Below, one piece after another: positions 25,721-33,682 of a stretch of 64,000 nt of DNA. Each line of letters begins with the position of its first letter. Position 1 is the first letter of the stretch. Source of the DNA: Bacteroidota bacterium. GTDB lineage: Bacteria; Bacteroidota; Bacteroidia; Flavobacteriales; Weeksellaceae. Below the pieces are notes generated by a model. The model was given only the letters and a program-made list of their open reading frames with translations. It searched no databases and had not been told where the DNA came from. Made by a program: the position numbers and the translations under genes. The DNA lies in contig JAEWOS010000004.1 in NCBI GenBank assembly GCA_023460855.1, forward strand, positions 27,464-91,463, given 5' to 3'.

Positions 25721-26479
25721 ATGAGTAAAATACAGCGCGGCAAAGGCCTTACGAAAGAAATATCCGGACCTACTTTCGAATTCGATCAGCGTGTTCAGAG
25801 CCATTTCGACGAAAAAACGTGGGATGAAAAGCTGACCAAAGACAGCTGGATGGTTTTCAAAACGATGGCGGAGCTGGTTGACGGCTATGAAAGAATGGCG
25901 AAAATCGGACCGTGTGTTTCTATTTTTGGTTCGGCAAGGCTTACGCCGGAAAGCAAATATTACCAGATGGCTGTGGATATTGCCGAAAAAATTACAGAAA
26001 TCGGCTTTGGAATCATCACAGGCGGCGGTCCGGGAATTATGGAAGCCGGAAATAAAGGTGCAAGAAATGCGGGCGGAAAATCGATCGGGCTTAATATCGA
26101 CCTTCCTTTTGAGCAGCATTTCAATCCGTATATCGACAAAAATTATTCGATGGACTTTAATTACTTCTTTGTGAGAAAAGTCATGTTTGTGAAATATTCA
26201 CAGGGTTTTATTGTAATGCCGGGCGGTTTCGGAACGCTGGATGAATTTTCAGAAGCAATCACGCTGATTCAGACTGCAAAAATCGCACGCTTCCCTATTG
26301 TTCTGGTAGGAAGCGAGTTCTGGAGCGGCTTGCTGGATTGGTTTAAGAATACCCTTCTTAACAACGGAATGATCTCTGAAGAAGACTTGCATCTGTACAG
26401 AATTGTGGACACTGCAGAAGAAGCAGCCGAGCATATTCGCGCATTTTACGAGAAGTACTCAATCAGTGTGAATTTCTAA
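25721..26479 (+). CDS. LOG-family protein (TIGR00730-like)
   Basis: 252 residues, cytosolic Rossmann-like fold. Signatures: VSIFGSARLTPESKYYQMA, IITGGGPGIMEAGNKGA and the hallmark PGGFGTLDE. Some family members are cytokinin-riboside 5'-monophosphate phosphoribohydrolases, and many bacterial ones are nucleotide 5'-monophosphate nucleosidases. It carries an N-terminal extension of about 60 residues before the fold (KGLTKEISGPTFEFDQRVQS), seen in longer members. Substrate cannot be inferred. Probably transcribed with the two genes upstream. Confidence 0.87.
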   Translation: MSKIQRGKGLTKEISGPTFEFDQRVQSHFDEKTWDEKLTKDSWMVFKTMAELVDGYERMAKIGPCVSIFGSARLTPESKYYQMAVDIAEKITEIGFGIITGGGPGIMEAGNKGARNAGGKSIGLNIDLPFEQHFNPYIDKNYSMDFNYFFVRKVMFVKYSQGFIVMPGGFGTLDEFSEAITLIQTAKIARFPIVLVGSEFWSGLLDWFKNTLLNNGMISEEDLHLYRIVDTAEEAAEHIRAFYEKYSISVNF

Positions 26480-26534
26480 TTGGCATATAATTTGACCTTA
26501 AACGGACAACTGCCACGCAGTTATTAAAAATAGA

Positions 26535-27011
26535 ATGCAAATGAAAAAATTTTTATACATATTTGGATTTTTAACAGTTTTTGTGATGATGAGTTTCGCT
26601 GCAGCAGATTTTTATTCCTCAATGACGAAGGTTGATTATGTTGAAGGAAGCAAAACCTTAAAATTTACAACCAAGCTTAACACCAGCCACGTTTCTGATG
26701 CGATTAAGATTCATCCGAACACTGCAGGCTTCGAAGCTGAGGTAAAAAAATACGTGAACAACAACTTCGATGTATTCATCAACGGATCGGCAAAGACGCT
26801 TACTTTCACAGGAAGCCAGGTAAATGGTGAATCTGTGTGGGTTTATTTTGAGACAGGAGGCGTTGTTGCTATTGACCGCATCAGAATAAAGAACACGATT
26901 CTTTTGGGAGCATTTCCAAGGCAGCAGAATCTGCTAAATATCGCGTACAAAGGCCAACAGAAAACGATGAATTTCCAAAGAGGGAAAGAGGTAAATGAAG
27001 TAACTTTCTAA
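26535..27011 (+). CDS. DUF6702-like exported protein
   Basis: 158 residues. A signal peptide (ending MSFAAA, about residue 22) is followed by a beta-rich domain starting DFYSSMTKVDYVEGSKTLKFTTKLNTSHVSDAI. This start, with its short beta strands and a segment on small-domain topology (SVWVYFETGG), resembles the DUF6702 family of flavobacteria; the assignment is from memory. An ATG two codons later (26541, MKKFLYIF) is an equally good start. Function unknown. Confidence 0.65.
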   Translation: MQMKKFLYIFGFLTVFVMMSFAAADFYSSMTKVDYVEGSKTLKFTTKLNTSHVSDAIKIHPNTAGFEAEVKKYVNNNFDVFINGSAKTLTFTGSQVNGESVWVYFETGGVVAIDRIRIKNTILLGAFPRQQNLLNIAYKGQQKTMNFQRGKEVNEVTF

Positions 27012-27035
27012 CAATCCCTCTTCAGAATAATTTAT

Positions 27036-27063
27036 TGCCGGCAAGAAATTGACCGGCTTTTTT
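27036..27063 (+). terminator. terminator after the DUF6702-like gene
   Basis: GCCGG and CCGGC flank a loop of about ten bases and are followed by a run of six T, 25 bases past the stop codon. The remaining stretch to 27252 holds nothing I can identify. Confidence 0.6.
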
Positions 27064-27252
27064 GTACGCGGCCGGTAATCATCGAAAGCGCTGTTTTGAT
27101 TGTCGTATTTAACACAAAGGGCATACGCAACTGCTGCCAAACACGATTGAAACTAGGAAATGGTTTCCCAGTTACATCAATTCCTAAATGAAATGAATAC
27201 TACTATCAACTAAACTGTATTCTGTTCAGAGTAAAGGTGCATTGATACCCAC

Positions 27253-27282
27253 AAAAAAAGCGACCGGACAATGCCGGTCGCT
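27253..27282 (-). terminator. terminator of the DUF5689/TonB receptor operon
   Basis: On the minus strand AGCGACCGGC and CCGGTCGCT pair around a short loop and are followed by seven T, 24 bases beyond the DUF5689 stop. Confidence 0.85.
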
Positions 27283-27305
27283 GCTCAATTAAAACGATTG
27301 GTGAA

Positions 27306-29351
27306 TTACTTCGCCACAATCTTGACATTGTCTATTTCCCAAGTCGCACCATCCATTGCAGTAGATGTATACTTGAAGGCAATCGAAACGTTTTTGTTCA
27401 GGAACTGATTCAAACTGATGTTCCCGGAGTTAACCCATTGACCGAATCCGCCCTGAGTATCGAGAATCGCAGGAAGCTGAACCCAGTTCGTCGTTGCAGG
27501 ATCGCCGGTGTAGTTATCGGTAGCATACACGATAATATCATCTCCACCGTAATTTCTGTCAGATTCAAATGACAGTGTTGCCTGCGAATAGTTGTTCAGG
27601 CTGATCGGTTTTGAAATTAACCAGTCTTCATTTTCAAAATTTCCGCCGTCGTATCCGGACATAACAACGCAAGGTGCCGGATTTCCAAAATTCTGAATAT
27701 TCCATACCTGCGCACCGGATTTGGAAACATTATACCAACCTGCAAGAGTTCCGCTGAACGTTTCATTGAAAATTGCCACAGCAGGAGCAGTTCCGTCGCA
27801 TCTGTTGTTATCGAAGTCCGCATGTACCTGTTTTGGAATCCAAAGCTGGTATTCCGGTGGATTACCGTTTGTTGGGACAAAGTAACTCAGGATCGCATAG
27901 ATATCACCGTTTCCTTCATCAACATGTACTTTAGCAAAATCTGCAAAGTTGCTGGTTCTTAATTTAATGGTATTGCCGGCGCAATCTTCAAGCGTGCGGT
28001 TTTGAGCGAAATTTCCCGGAGCATAAGCCTGGCCTAATTCGGAGTCGATAAACTGTACATTTTTAATTTTGATCCAACGACCGATATCGCTTTGCGTAAG
28101 CTGTGTGATAGTTCTTTCGGTTGGAATCACATTCTGAATTGGCGTTGCCGTATCAAAAAAGTGTTTGTACATCTGATTTTCTTCCAGGTTCCCCAAATTA
28201 CCGTTAAACAGACCGCCCAATTGAATTTCGCCGTTCCTGTTACCGATATAAAGATCCTTCAGCTTGATTTTCAGTTCATTTCCAACAATAAAGCGTGGAT
28301 CCTGATACAGATTCGTTTTGTTAACGTTCACTTTAATACCGCCTGTAGCATCTTCAATATAGAAATATTTGTACAGGTTACCCGTTTGATCATTTGCTGT
28401 TACGATACCTTTAATATATGCATCAGCCGTAATTTGCTGGAAAGCACCGGTAGTATGAAGGGTTTTCGCTTGCGCAATTGTCATTTCAGTTCCCATTGAA
28501 GCAGGAGTACACGGATCTGCAGCAATACCGTCCTTTCTTGGAAATTTGGTCATATCAGCTACATCGGCGAGTCTGTTCAGATAAATTTGCCAGGTGTTGT
28601 TGAATTTGCTCAGAACCCCGATAAGATTACCTTTCCCAGAAGGCATCATATTATTCGCAAACGATGCAAAACCACTGTTTCTGACTACACGCGTTGTTGA
28701 GGACATTGTCGGGTCGTTGATCTGTCTGTCAACACTTACACCGTCCGGTGCAAAAACACTACACAGGTTTTTAGCATCGAATTCTGCGTCAGGAACTACG
28801 ATAAGTGCCCCGATCAAAGCTTCCTTTCCCGGCATACCCTGAAGTGTCATCGGTAATGGCTTCATTTCAGTAGCTGCAGCACAGGATCTTAACAGTGCGC
28901 CGCTAACTTTAGCTTCCGGAATTCTTCCGAAACTGGAACCGGTCATATAACCAAGCTGTTTTACACCGCCATAAGTTCCCATTGCAAGACCTTTCAGTTT
29001 TACATAAACTTTGGAACCTTGTGAAAATTGTGCATAGGTGCTCACCGCGTCAATACTGATTACAAAACCGTGCGTTGGATTTTCAGGTGCATTCTGCAGA
29101 TAGATGGTTTTGTAAATATTACCGCTTTCATCTGAAGAGGAAACGTATCCTTCAATAATGGCATCAGAAGTAATAGTGGTATTCTGAGGCAGATTTTTAG
29201 CATCTGCCAGAGTCATTGTCGGCGTTAGTTCGCCACATTTGTATCCGTTCAGATCCGGAGTGTCATATTTATCATCATGAACGCACGACGCCAGTGTAAG
29301 CGCTGCAAACAGGATGAAAAAGTATCTTAAAATTGATGTATATTTTTTCAT
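27306..29351 (-). CDS. DUF5689-type surface lipoprotein
   Basis: 681 residues. Lipobox LASC at about residue 23, followed by VHDDKYD, an acidic tract near the acylated cysteine that fits a surface-export signal. Two tandem OB-like DUF5689 regions follow: about 35-275 (MTLADAKNLPQNTTITSDAIIEGYVSSSDESG opens it) and 285-525 (opens MTIAQAKTLH ... IKGIVTANDQTGNLYKYFYI). A C-terminal choice-of-anchor-J or MAM-like jelly roll (about 530-681) contains NEDWLISKPISLNNYSQ. The OB-like unit is related to domains found with secreted nucleases. It sits 13 bases downstream of a TonB-dependent receptor gene, so it is probably its surface partner. Confidence 0.83.
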   Translation of the reverse strand: MKKYTSILRYFFILFAALTLASCVHDDKYDTPDLNGYKCGELTPTMTLADAKNLPQNTTITSDAIIEGYVSSSDESGNIYKTIYLQNAPENPTHGFVISIDAVSTYAQFSQGSKVYVKLKGLAMGTYGGVKQLGYMTGSSFGRIPEAKVSGALLRSCAAATEMKPLPMTLQGMPGKEALIGALIVVPDAEFDAKNLCSVFAPDGVSVDRQINDPTMSSTTRVVRNSGFASFANNMMPSGKGNLIGVLSKFNNTWQIYLNRLADVADMTKFPRKDGIAADPCTPASMGTEMTIAQAKTLHTTGAFQQITADAYIKGIVTANDQTGNLYKYFYIEDATGGIKVNVNKTNLYQDPRFIVGNELKIKLKDLYIGNRNGEIQLGGLFNGNLGNLEENQMYKHFFDTATPIQNVIPTERTITQLTQSDIGRWIKIKNVQFIDSELGQAYAPGNFAQNRTLEDCAGNTIKLRTSNFADFAKVHVDEGNGDIYAILSYFVPTNGNPPEYQLWIPKQVHADFDNNRCDGTAPAVAIFNETFSGTLAGWYNVSKSGAQVWNIQNFGNPAPCVVMSGYDGGNFENEDWLISKPISLNNYSQATLSFESDRNYGGDDIIVYATDNYTGDPATTNWVQLPAILDTQGGFGQWVNSGNISLNQFLNKNVSIAFKYTSTAMDGATWEIDNVKIVAK

Positions 29352-29364
29352 ATCATTGATTTTG

Positions 29365-32178
29365 TTAGAATCTTAAATAAACGTTAGCGAAGAAAGTAGT
29401 TCCTCTGTCATACCAAAGTTTTGGTCCAAAGAACGGCGTAGCACGTTCCGAATCCTGCAGTGCTTCGATGTAGTTGGACTTTCTGCCCTGTTCGAAACCT
29501 CCGGTAATATAATCCCTGTTGTTCAGGATATTGTTCACACTTAAACTGATCCCTAATCTGTAGCCTCCAATCAGGAATGATTTTCCTGCGTTGGCATTCA
29601 GCATAAACTGATCGTCGAATTTCGTTTGCTGCAAGAGCGTGTTCACCATATCCTGGGTTACCATGGTACCGTTGTAATAATAGTTGTCGCCGGTAGCAGG
29701 ATTTCTATAGAAATTGGTTGTTCTGTTCAGTGCAGAAAAATCCAGATAGCTGTCCATCAGATAATTGGCAGATGCCCCGATCCACCAGTATTTCGGACTA
29801 TTATACTTTAACTGCAAGGTAAAAGCTTTCTGCGGCGTGCCGGCAACTTTATATCCTTTCAGATTTGCCGGGCCCATAGGTTCAAACCCCTGTGTTCTGT
29901 TCACCTGATCGGCCGTATAGAAGACATTAGGATTGTTTGTAATAGTATAATCGCCGATTGAAGCCGCGGCAAGCGCATTGATGGTTGGGGTAATCTTCCA
30001 GTCAACACCGGCTTCAATTCCCATATAACGTCTGTCAATTCCTGCCAGAATTTCGGTAACGAAAAGGTCATTGGTGCCACCGTCTGCCTGTTCTGCGTAA
30101 TAACGAGCGACATCAGTTCCATTATTCATGGTGGTATAATAACCGGAAAGCCTCAATTTCAAAATCTGCCCTCTGGAAATGAAGCTTATCTCATTGGAGT
30201 TGATGATCTGATTCTGCAGTTGCGGCGTTCTGAAATTATTGGTACGCGGATTCACAAAAATTTCGTTGAGTGTGGGCGCCAGTGTAAATAAAGTTCCGTT
30301 GTAAACCAGGAAGTTTCGTCCGTCGATACGGTAAGTCACTCTTCCTTTTACACCGGCATCAAAAGCTTTATAGATATCACTTTCGCCGTACGAGTCATTT
30401 AAATAAATATGGTGTCTGAAGTCTCCTATACGCTGAGACTCGCTGTATGCACCAAAGATGGAAGCCACGAAATTCCATTTCTCCAGATCTACCTCCGTTC
30501 CGGCATGCAGATTATAGCTGTCGCGGTGAAGTTCGTATGAATACTGCGTACGGTCTCCTTCTCCTACTTGGATCGGACCGTCGACATCAAATGGCTGGTC
30601 GCCCCCGAATGCGTTCAGGTTCGAGGCAAAATTAGCACCAAGTAAATCCTTCACTTCCCGGAAATTATCAGAAATTAAATTCTGATACGCGAAATTCAGG
30701 TTCAGTTTCCAGTTTGGCTGCAGCTGTGTATCGAAATGCGAAATAAAGTTGAAAGTCTTATCTTCATTAACGTCCTCCACAATGGTGTAAATGGCACCAC
30801 GATCTACTCCATTAGCGTTTTTATTCAGTTGGTTTGCCAGGTAAAGCTGGTTCCAGTTGATCTGGCTAACATTCTGGTCATTCTGCCAGCTGTTTACCAA
30901 AGCATCGTACTGTGCCTGCTCGTTTGCGGTAATCACTTCGCCGCCTTCACTGTTCGGTTGCATATAGGCATCAAACCAGAAACTCGGCAGTTTTCTGTAG
31001 TAGGTAGGGTTTGGATCTGGGCCGTGGAACCAGTCCAGCCTGCTTCGTCCGTCGCGGCCAAACTGATAGGAAACAGTGTTATTCCAGTTGCTGGTTTTTC
31101 CGAGTTTAAGATAATCTGTAAGCTGGAACACCGGCTCAAACATCTTTCTGATGCGCGAATTTCTTTTCTCACCATCCTGCCAACCCCAGTAAGAGTTGTA
31201 GTTTTTTCCCATCAAATCGTAAGCTTCTTGAGTATTTGGCGAGTTTGAAGCTCTGTAAGTTGGAGCTCCGAAAGCAGTAAGATTGATTGCGTGTCTGTCG
31301 CTGAACTGTTTCTCAATAGCAGCAAAATATGCGTAAGAATCCTGATATGTTCCGTCGATAATTCCGCGGTCTGCCCATCTTCTACTGGCAGAAAGGGTGA
31401 AAGCCCAGCCATTTTTGGTAAGTCCGGACCCGTAAGTTGCCATTACACGGTGGAAATAACTTCTGTTGGTAAAGGAGTACGCCAGTGAAGTCTGGTTTCT
31501 GAAACTTGAAGCTCTGGTATTGTAATAAGCCACACCTCCCAGATTTCCGAATGTAAATTCCGAAGGGTTGATATTATCTACAAATTCGTACGGATAACGT
31601 GTAATATCATTCAGACCTCCCCAGTTGCTGAACTCAATCTTACCGTCGTCGTTTTTCGACATCGAAACACCGTTAAACAGCACATCTTCGTAGCGGTTTT
31701 CAACACCTCTTGGCCTGAACCAGTACGCACCAAGTTCAAAAGCTGCGATGTTTGCGAAAGCATCTCTACCGGAACTCAGAAGTCCTAAAGTAGGCTGCAT
31801 GCTGGAACCTCCGTCTTCGGTGTCTGCTGCCGAATCGTCGATTACAACAATTCCGGCTTCTACCGAAGTTCTCACCAGGTTGATGATCCCAAGATCTTTT
31901 CTCTTTTCACCTTCCGTTACGTTAAATTCGATAATTCTCGCATCGAAATTTGGCCGTGAAACAGTGATGGTGTAATTTCCGGGCATCAGATCCACGAACT
32001 GGAAATAACCGATTTTGTCGGCAACCTGATCGTTGGTCGACTCAGAAAGATCAATTTCTGCATTCTCTATCGCTTTGCCTTCCTGATCCTGCACGTAAGC
32101 GTAAACTGTAGTCTGCGCGTAATAAAAACTTGCCGGAAGCAAAGTAAACAGAGAGATTAAGGATAATTTTTTTATCAT
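29365..32178 (-). CDS. TonB-dependent receptor with N-terminal carboxypeptidase-like domain
   Basis: 937 residues. A signal peptide (1-21) is followed by a carboxypeptidase-regulatory-like beta domain (22-105, VYAYVQDQEGKAIENAEIDL), a plug region (about 105-230) and a 22-stranded-barrel-sized C-terminal region ending in the aromatic FANVYLRF. It imports an unknown substrate using TonB/ExbBD energy. It lacks the SusC-specific features I would expect, and its partner is a DUF5689 lipoprotein, not SusD. A secreted endonuclease/phosphatase is divergent next door, so nucleic-acid or phosphate-containing substrates are plausible. A minus-strand TAAATTTG (32225-32232) lies 46 bases upstream. Confidence 0.88.
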   Translation of the reverse strand: MIKKLSLISLFTLLPASFYYAQTTVYAYVQDQEGKAIENAEIDLSESTNDQVADKIGYFQFVDLMPGNYTITVSRPNFDARIIEFNVTEGEKRKDLGIINLVRTSVEAGIVVIDDSAADTEDGGSSMQPTLGLLSSGRDAFANIAAFELGAYWFRPRGVENRYEDVLFNGVSMSKNDDGKIEFSNWGGLNDITRYPYEFVDNINPSEFTFGNLGGVAYYNTRASSFRNQTSLAYSFTNRSYFHRVMATYGSGLTKNGWAFTLSASRRWADRGIIDGTYQDSYAYFAAIEKQFSDRHAINLTAFGAPTYRASNSPNTQEAYDLMGKNYNSYWGWQDGEKRNSRIRKMFEPVFQLTDYLKLGKTSNWNNTVSYQFGRDGRSRLDWFHGPDPNPTYYRKLPSFWFDAYMQPNSEGGEVITANEQAQYDALVNSWQNDQNVSQINWNQLYLANQLNKNANGVDRGAIYTIVEDVNEDKTFNFISHFDTQLQPNWKLNLNFAYQNLISDNFREVKDLLGANFASNLNAFGGDQPFDVDGPIQVGEGDRTQYSYELHRDSYNLHAGTEVDLEKWNFVASIFGAYSESQRIGDFRHHIYLNDSYGESDIYKAFDAGVKGRVTYRIDGRNFLVYNGTLFTLAPTLNEIFVNPRTNNFRTPQLQNQIINSNEISFISRGQILKLRLSGYYTTMNNGTDVARYYAEQADGGTNDLFVTEILAGIDRRYMGIEAGVDWKITPTINALAAASIGDYTITNNPNVFYTADQVNRTQGFEPMGPANLKGYKVAGTPQKAFTLQLKYNSPKYWWIGASANYLMDSYLDFSALNRTTNFYRNPATGDNYYYNGTMVTQDMVNTLLQQTKFDDQFMLNANAGKSFLIGGYRLGISLSVNNILNNRDYITGGFEQGRKSNYIEALQDSERATPFFGPKLWYDRGTTFFANVYLRF

Positions 32179-32224
32179 TTCTTCACAATATTTTTCCTGC
32201 TATTCCCCAGAATTTTTGGGACTA

Positions 32225-32232
32225 CAAATTTA
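32225..32232 (-). promoter_or_regulatory. putative -7 element (TAAATTTG) of the receptor operon
   Basis: Minus-strand TAAATTTG 46 bases before the receptor ATG. No TTG at the preferred upstream spacing. Confidence 0.45.
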
Positions 32233-32385
32233 GAACTTTATTTGATTAAGTTACAGTATTTTAACACATTGATATTAATCATGAATATTAATAAATTATG
32301 AACAAACACCGGCCGCGTTTAACACTGTTATCGATTTGTAATCTTAATGTAAAATCAATGATGCCTGCAGGTTATTTAAAATAAC

Positions 32386-32393
32386 TAATTTTG
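32386..32393 (+). promoter_or_regulatory. putative -7 element (TAATTTTG) of the secreted nuclease gene
   Basis: TAATTTTG lies 23 bases before the ATG at 32417. It faces away from the receptor promoter in the same 238-base intergenic region, so the two sides may be controlled together. Confidence 0.45.
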
Positions 32394-32416
32394 GCGCTGA
32401 AAAAAGTAACTGTATA

Positions 32417-33610
32417 ATGAAAAAAATTTTTCTTTTTGCTGCGATGATCTGCTTCGGAATGATCTATTCGCAAAAACAGGTAAAAAGAGCTGCTGTAGCT
32501 TTTATGAATGTGGAAAACCTGTGGGACACCATTCCTTCAGCAGATTATATCGACGGAACTAAGGATATTAGCAATCCGGCTTTCCACAGAAGCGTTCCCC
32601 TGGATTCCCTGCCTTTACTTGCAACAACGGAAGAATACAAAGGTGAATGGTCCAACGATTTACTGGTTGGTAAAAAAGTAATAAGACACCAGATCCTTGC
32701 TGAAGAATTTACTACGGAAAGCGGCAAAAGATGGGGAACAAAATTCTACAACCAAAAACTGAAGAATCTGGCTCAGGTGATTTCAGAACTCGGCCGCAAC
32801 TATACAAACGACAATCCTGCTGTGGTAGGCCTGATAGAGGTGGAAAACAGAAATGTAATTGAAGACCTCATCAAACAGCCATTGCTCGCTAAAAGCAATT
32901 ACGGTATTGTACATTACAACTCTTTTGACGCCAGAGGGATTGATGTAGCACTTATCTATCAGAAAAACCGCTTCCTGGTAACAGATTCCTATAAAAAAGA
33001 AGTGAAAATTTTTGGGAATGACGGAAAAAGAAGCTACACACGTGATATTCTAGTTGTAAAAGGCCTTCTGGACGGGGAACGCACCGCATTTTTCATGAAT
33101 CACTGGCCTTCACGAAGCGGAGGTGAAGCAGGTTCGATGCCGAGAAGAAACGCTGCAGCTGCTGTGCTGAAATCAGAAATGGATAAGGTAAGAAGTGAAA
33201 ATCCGGGAATTAAAATTATTGCAATGGGCGACTTCAACGATGATCCGGTAAACCAGAGTTTAAGCAAGCATCTTGGAGCAGTGGGCAAACCAAACCAGTT
33301 ATCGGACAGCTCGCCATATTATAACCTGATGTACGATATGTATAAAGCAGGTGTGGCAACGCTTGGCTACCGTGATGCAGCAAATACTTTTGACCAGATT
33401 ATTATTTCGCAAAACTTGTATTCTAAAGAAAAGATCACACCGACATACTCAGTTTTTGCTACGCAGATTTTTGCTGCACCGTATCTTATTAACAAAGCCG
33501 GCCAGTACAAAGGCTATCCCTTCAGATCCTGGGACGGAGACCGTTTTACCGGCGGATACAGCGACCACTTTCCTGCGGTTACAGTTCTGCAGCGTGAATT
33601 TGTAAGATAA
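32417..33610 (+). CDS. secreted endonuclease/exonuclease/phosphatase-family enzyme
   Basis: 397 residues with a signal peptide (1-19, ending MIYSQ). The EEP fold is shown by AAVAFMNVENLWDTI (metal-site Asn/Glu), VGLIEVENR, the catalytic MNHWPSRSGG, MGDFNDDP and the closing GYSDHFPAV. All expected catalytic elements of the DNase I-like family are present. It acts outside the cytoplasm, probably on nucleic acids or phosphoesters. It is divergent from the DUF5689/TonB receptor pair and probably works with it to harvest the products. Confidence 0.88.
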   Translation: MKKIFLFAAMICFGMIYSQKQVKRAAVAFMNVENLWDTIPSADYIDGTKDISNPAFHRSVPLDSLPLLATTEEYKGEWSNDLLVGKKVIRHQILAEEFTTESGKRWGTKFYNQKLKNLAQVISELGRNYTNDNPAVVGLIEVENRNVIEDLIKQPLLAKSNYGIVHYNSFDARGIDVALIYQKNRFLVTDSYKKEVKIFGNDGKRSYTRDILVVKGLLDGERTAFFMNHWPSRSGGEAGSMPRRNAAAAVLKSEMDKVRSENPGIKIIAMGDFNDDPVNQSLSKHLGAVGKPNQLSDSSPYYNLMYDMYKAGVATLGYRDAANTFDQIIISQNLYSKEKITPTYSVFATQIFAAPYLINKAGQYKGYPFRSWDGDRFTGGYSDHFPAVTVLQREFVR

Positions 33611-33630
33611 ATTAAATACCAAAAAAAATA

Positions 33631-33666
33631 AATAACTGCCCCGGAGATTCGGGGCAGTTATTTTTT
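33631..33666. terminator. bidirectional terminator between the nuclease and adhesin genes
   Basis: AATAACTGCCCC and GGGGCAGTTATT form a perfect 12-bp stem with an 8-base loop, with A-rich and T-rich flanks. Both converging genes end within about 20 bases. Confidence 0.92.
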
Positions 33667-33682
33667 ATTGAAGAAGTCTGAA

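Noticed and set aside
25424..26119. 231-residue open frame antisense to the MurU-like and LOG genes
   Set aside because: It spans the junction of two well-supported genes on the other strand and has no recognisable domain.
30736..31248. 170-residue frame antisense to the TonB receptor
   Set aside because: Complement of the receptor barrel; no independent evidence.
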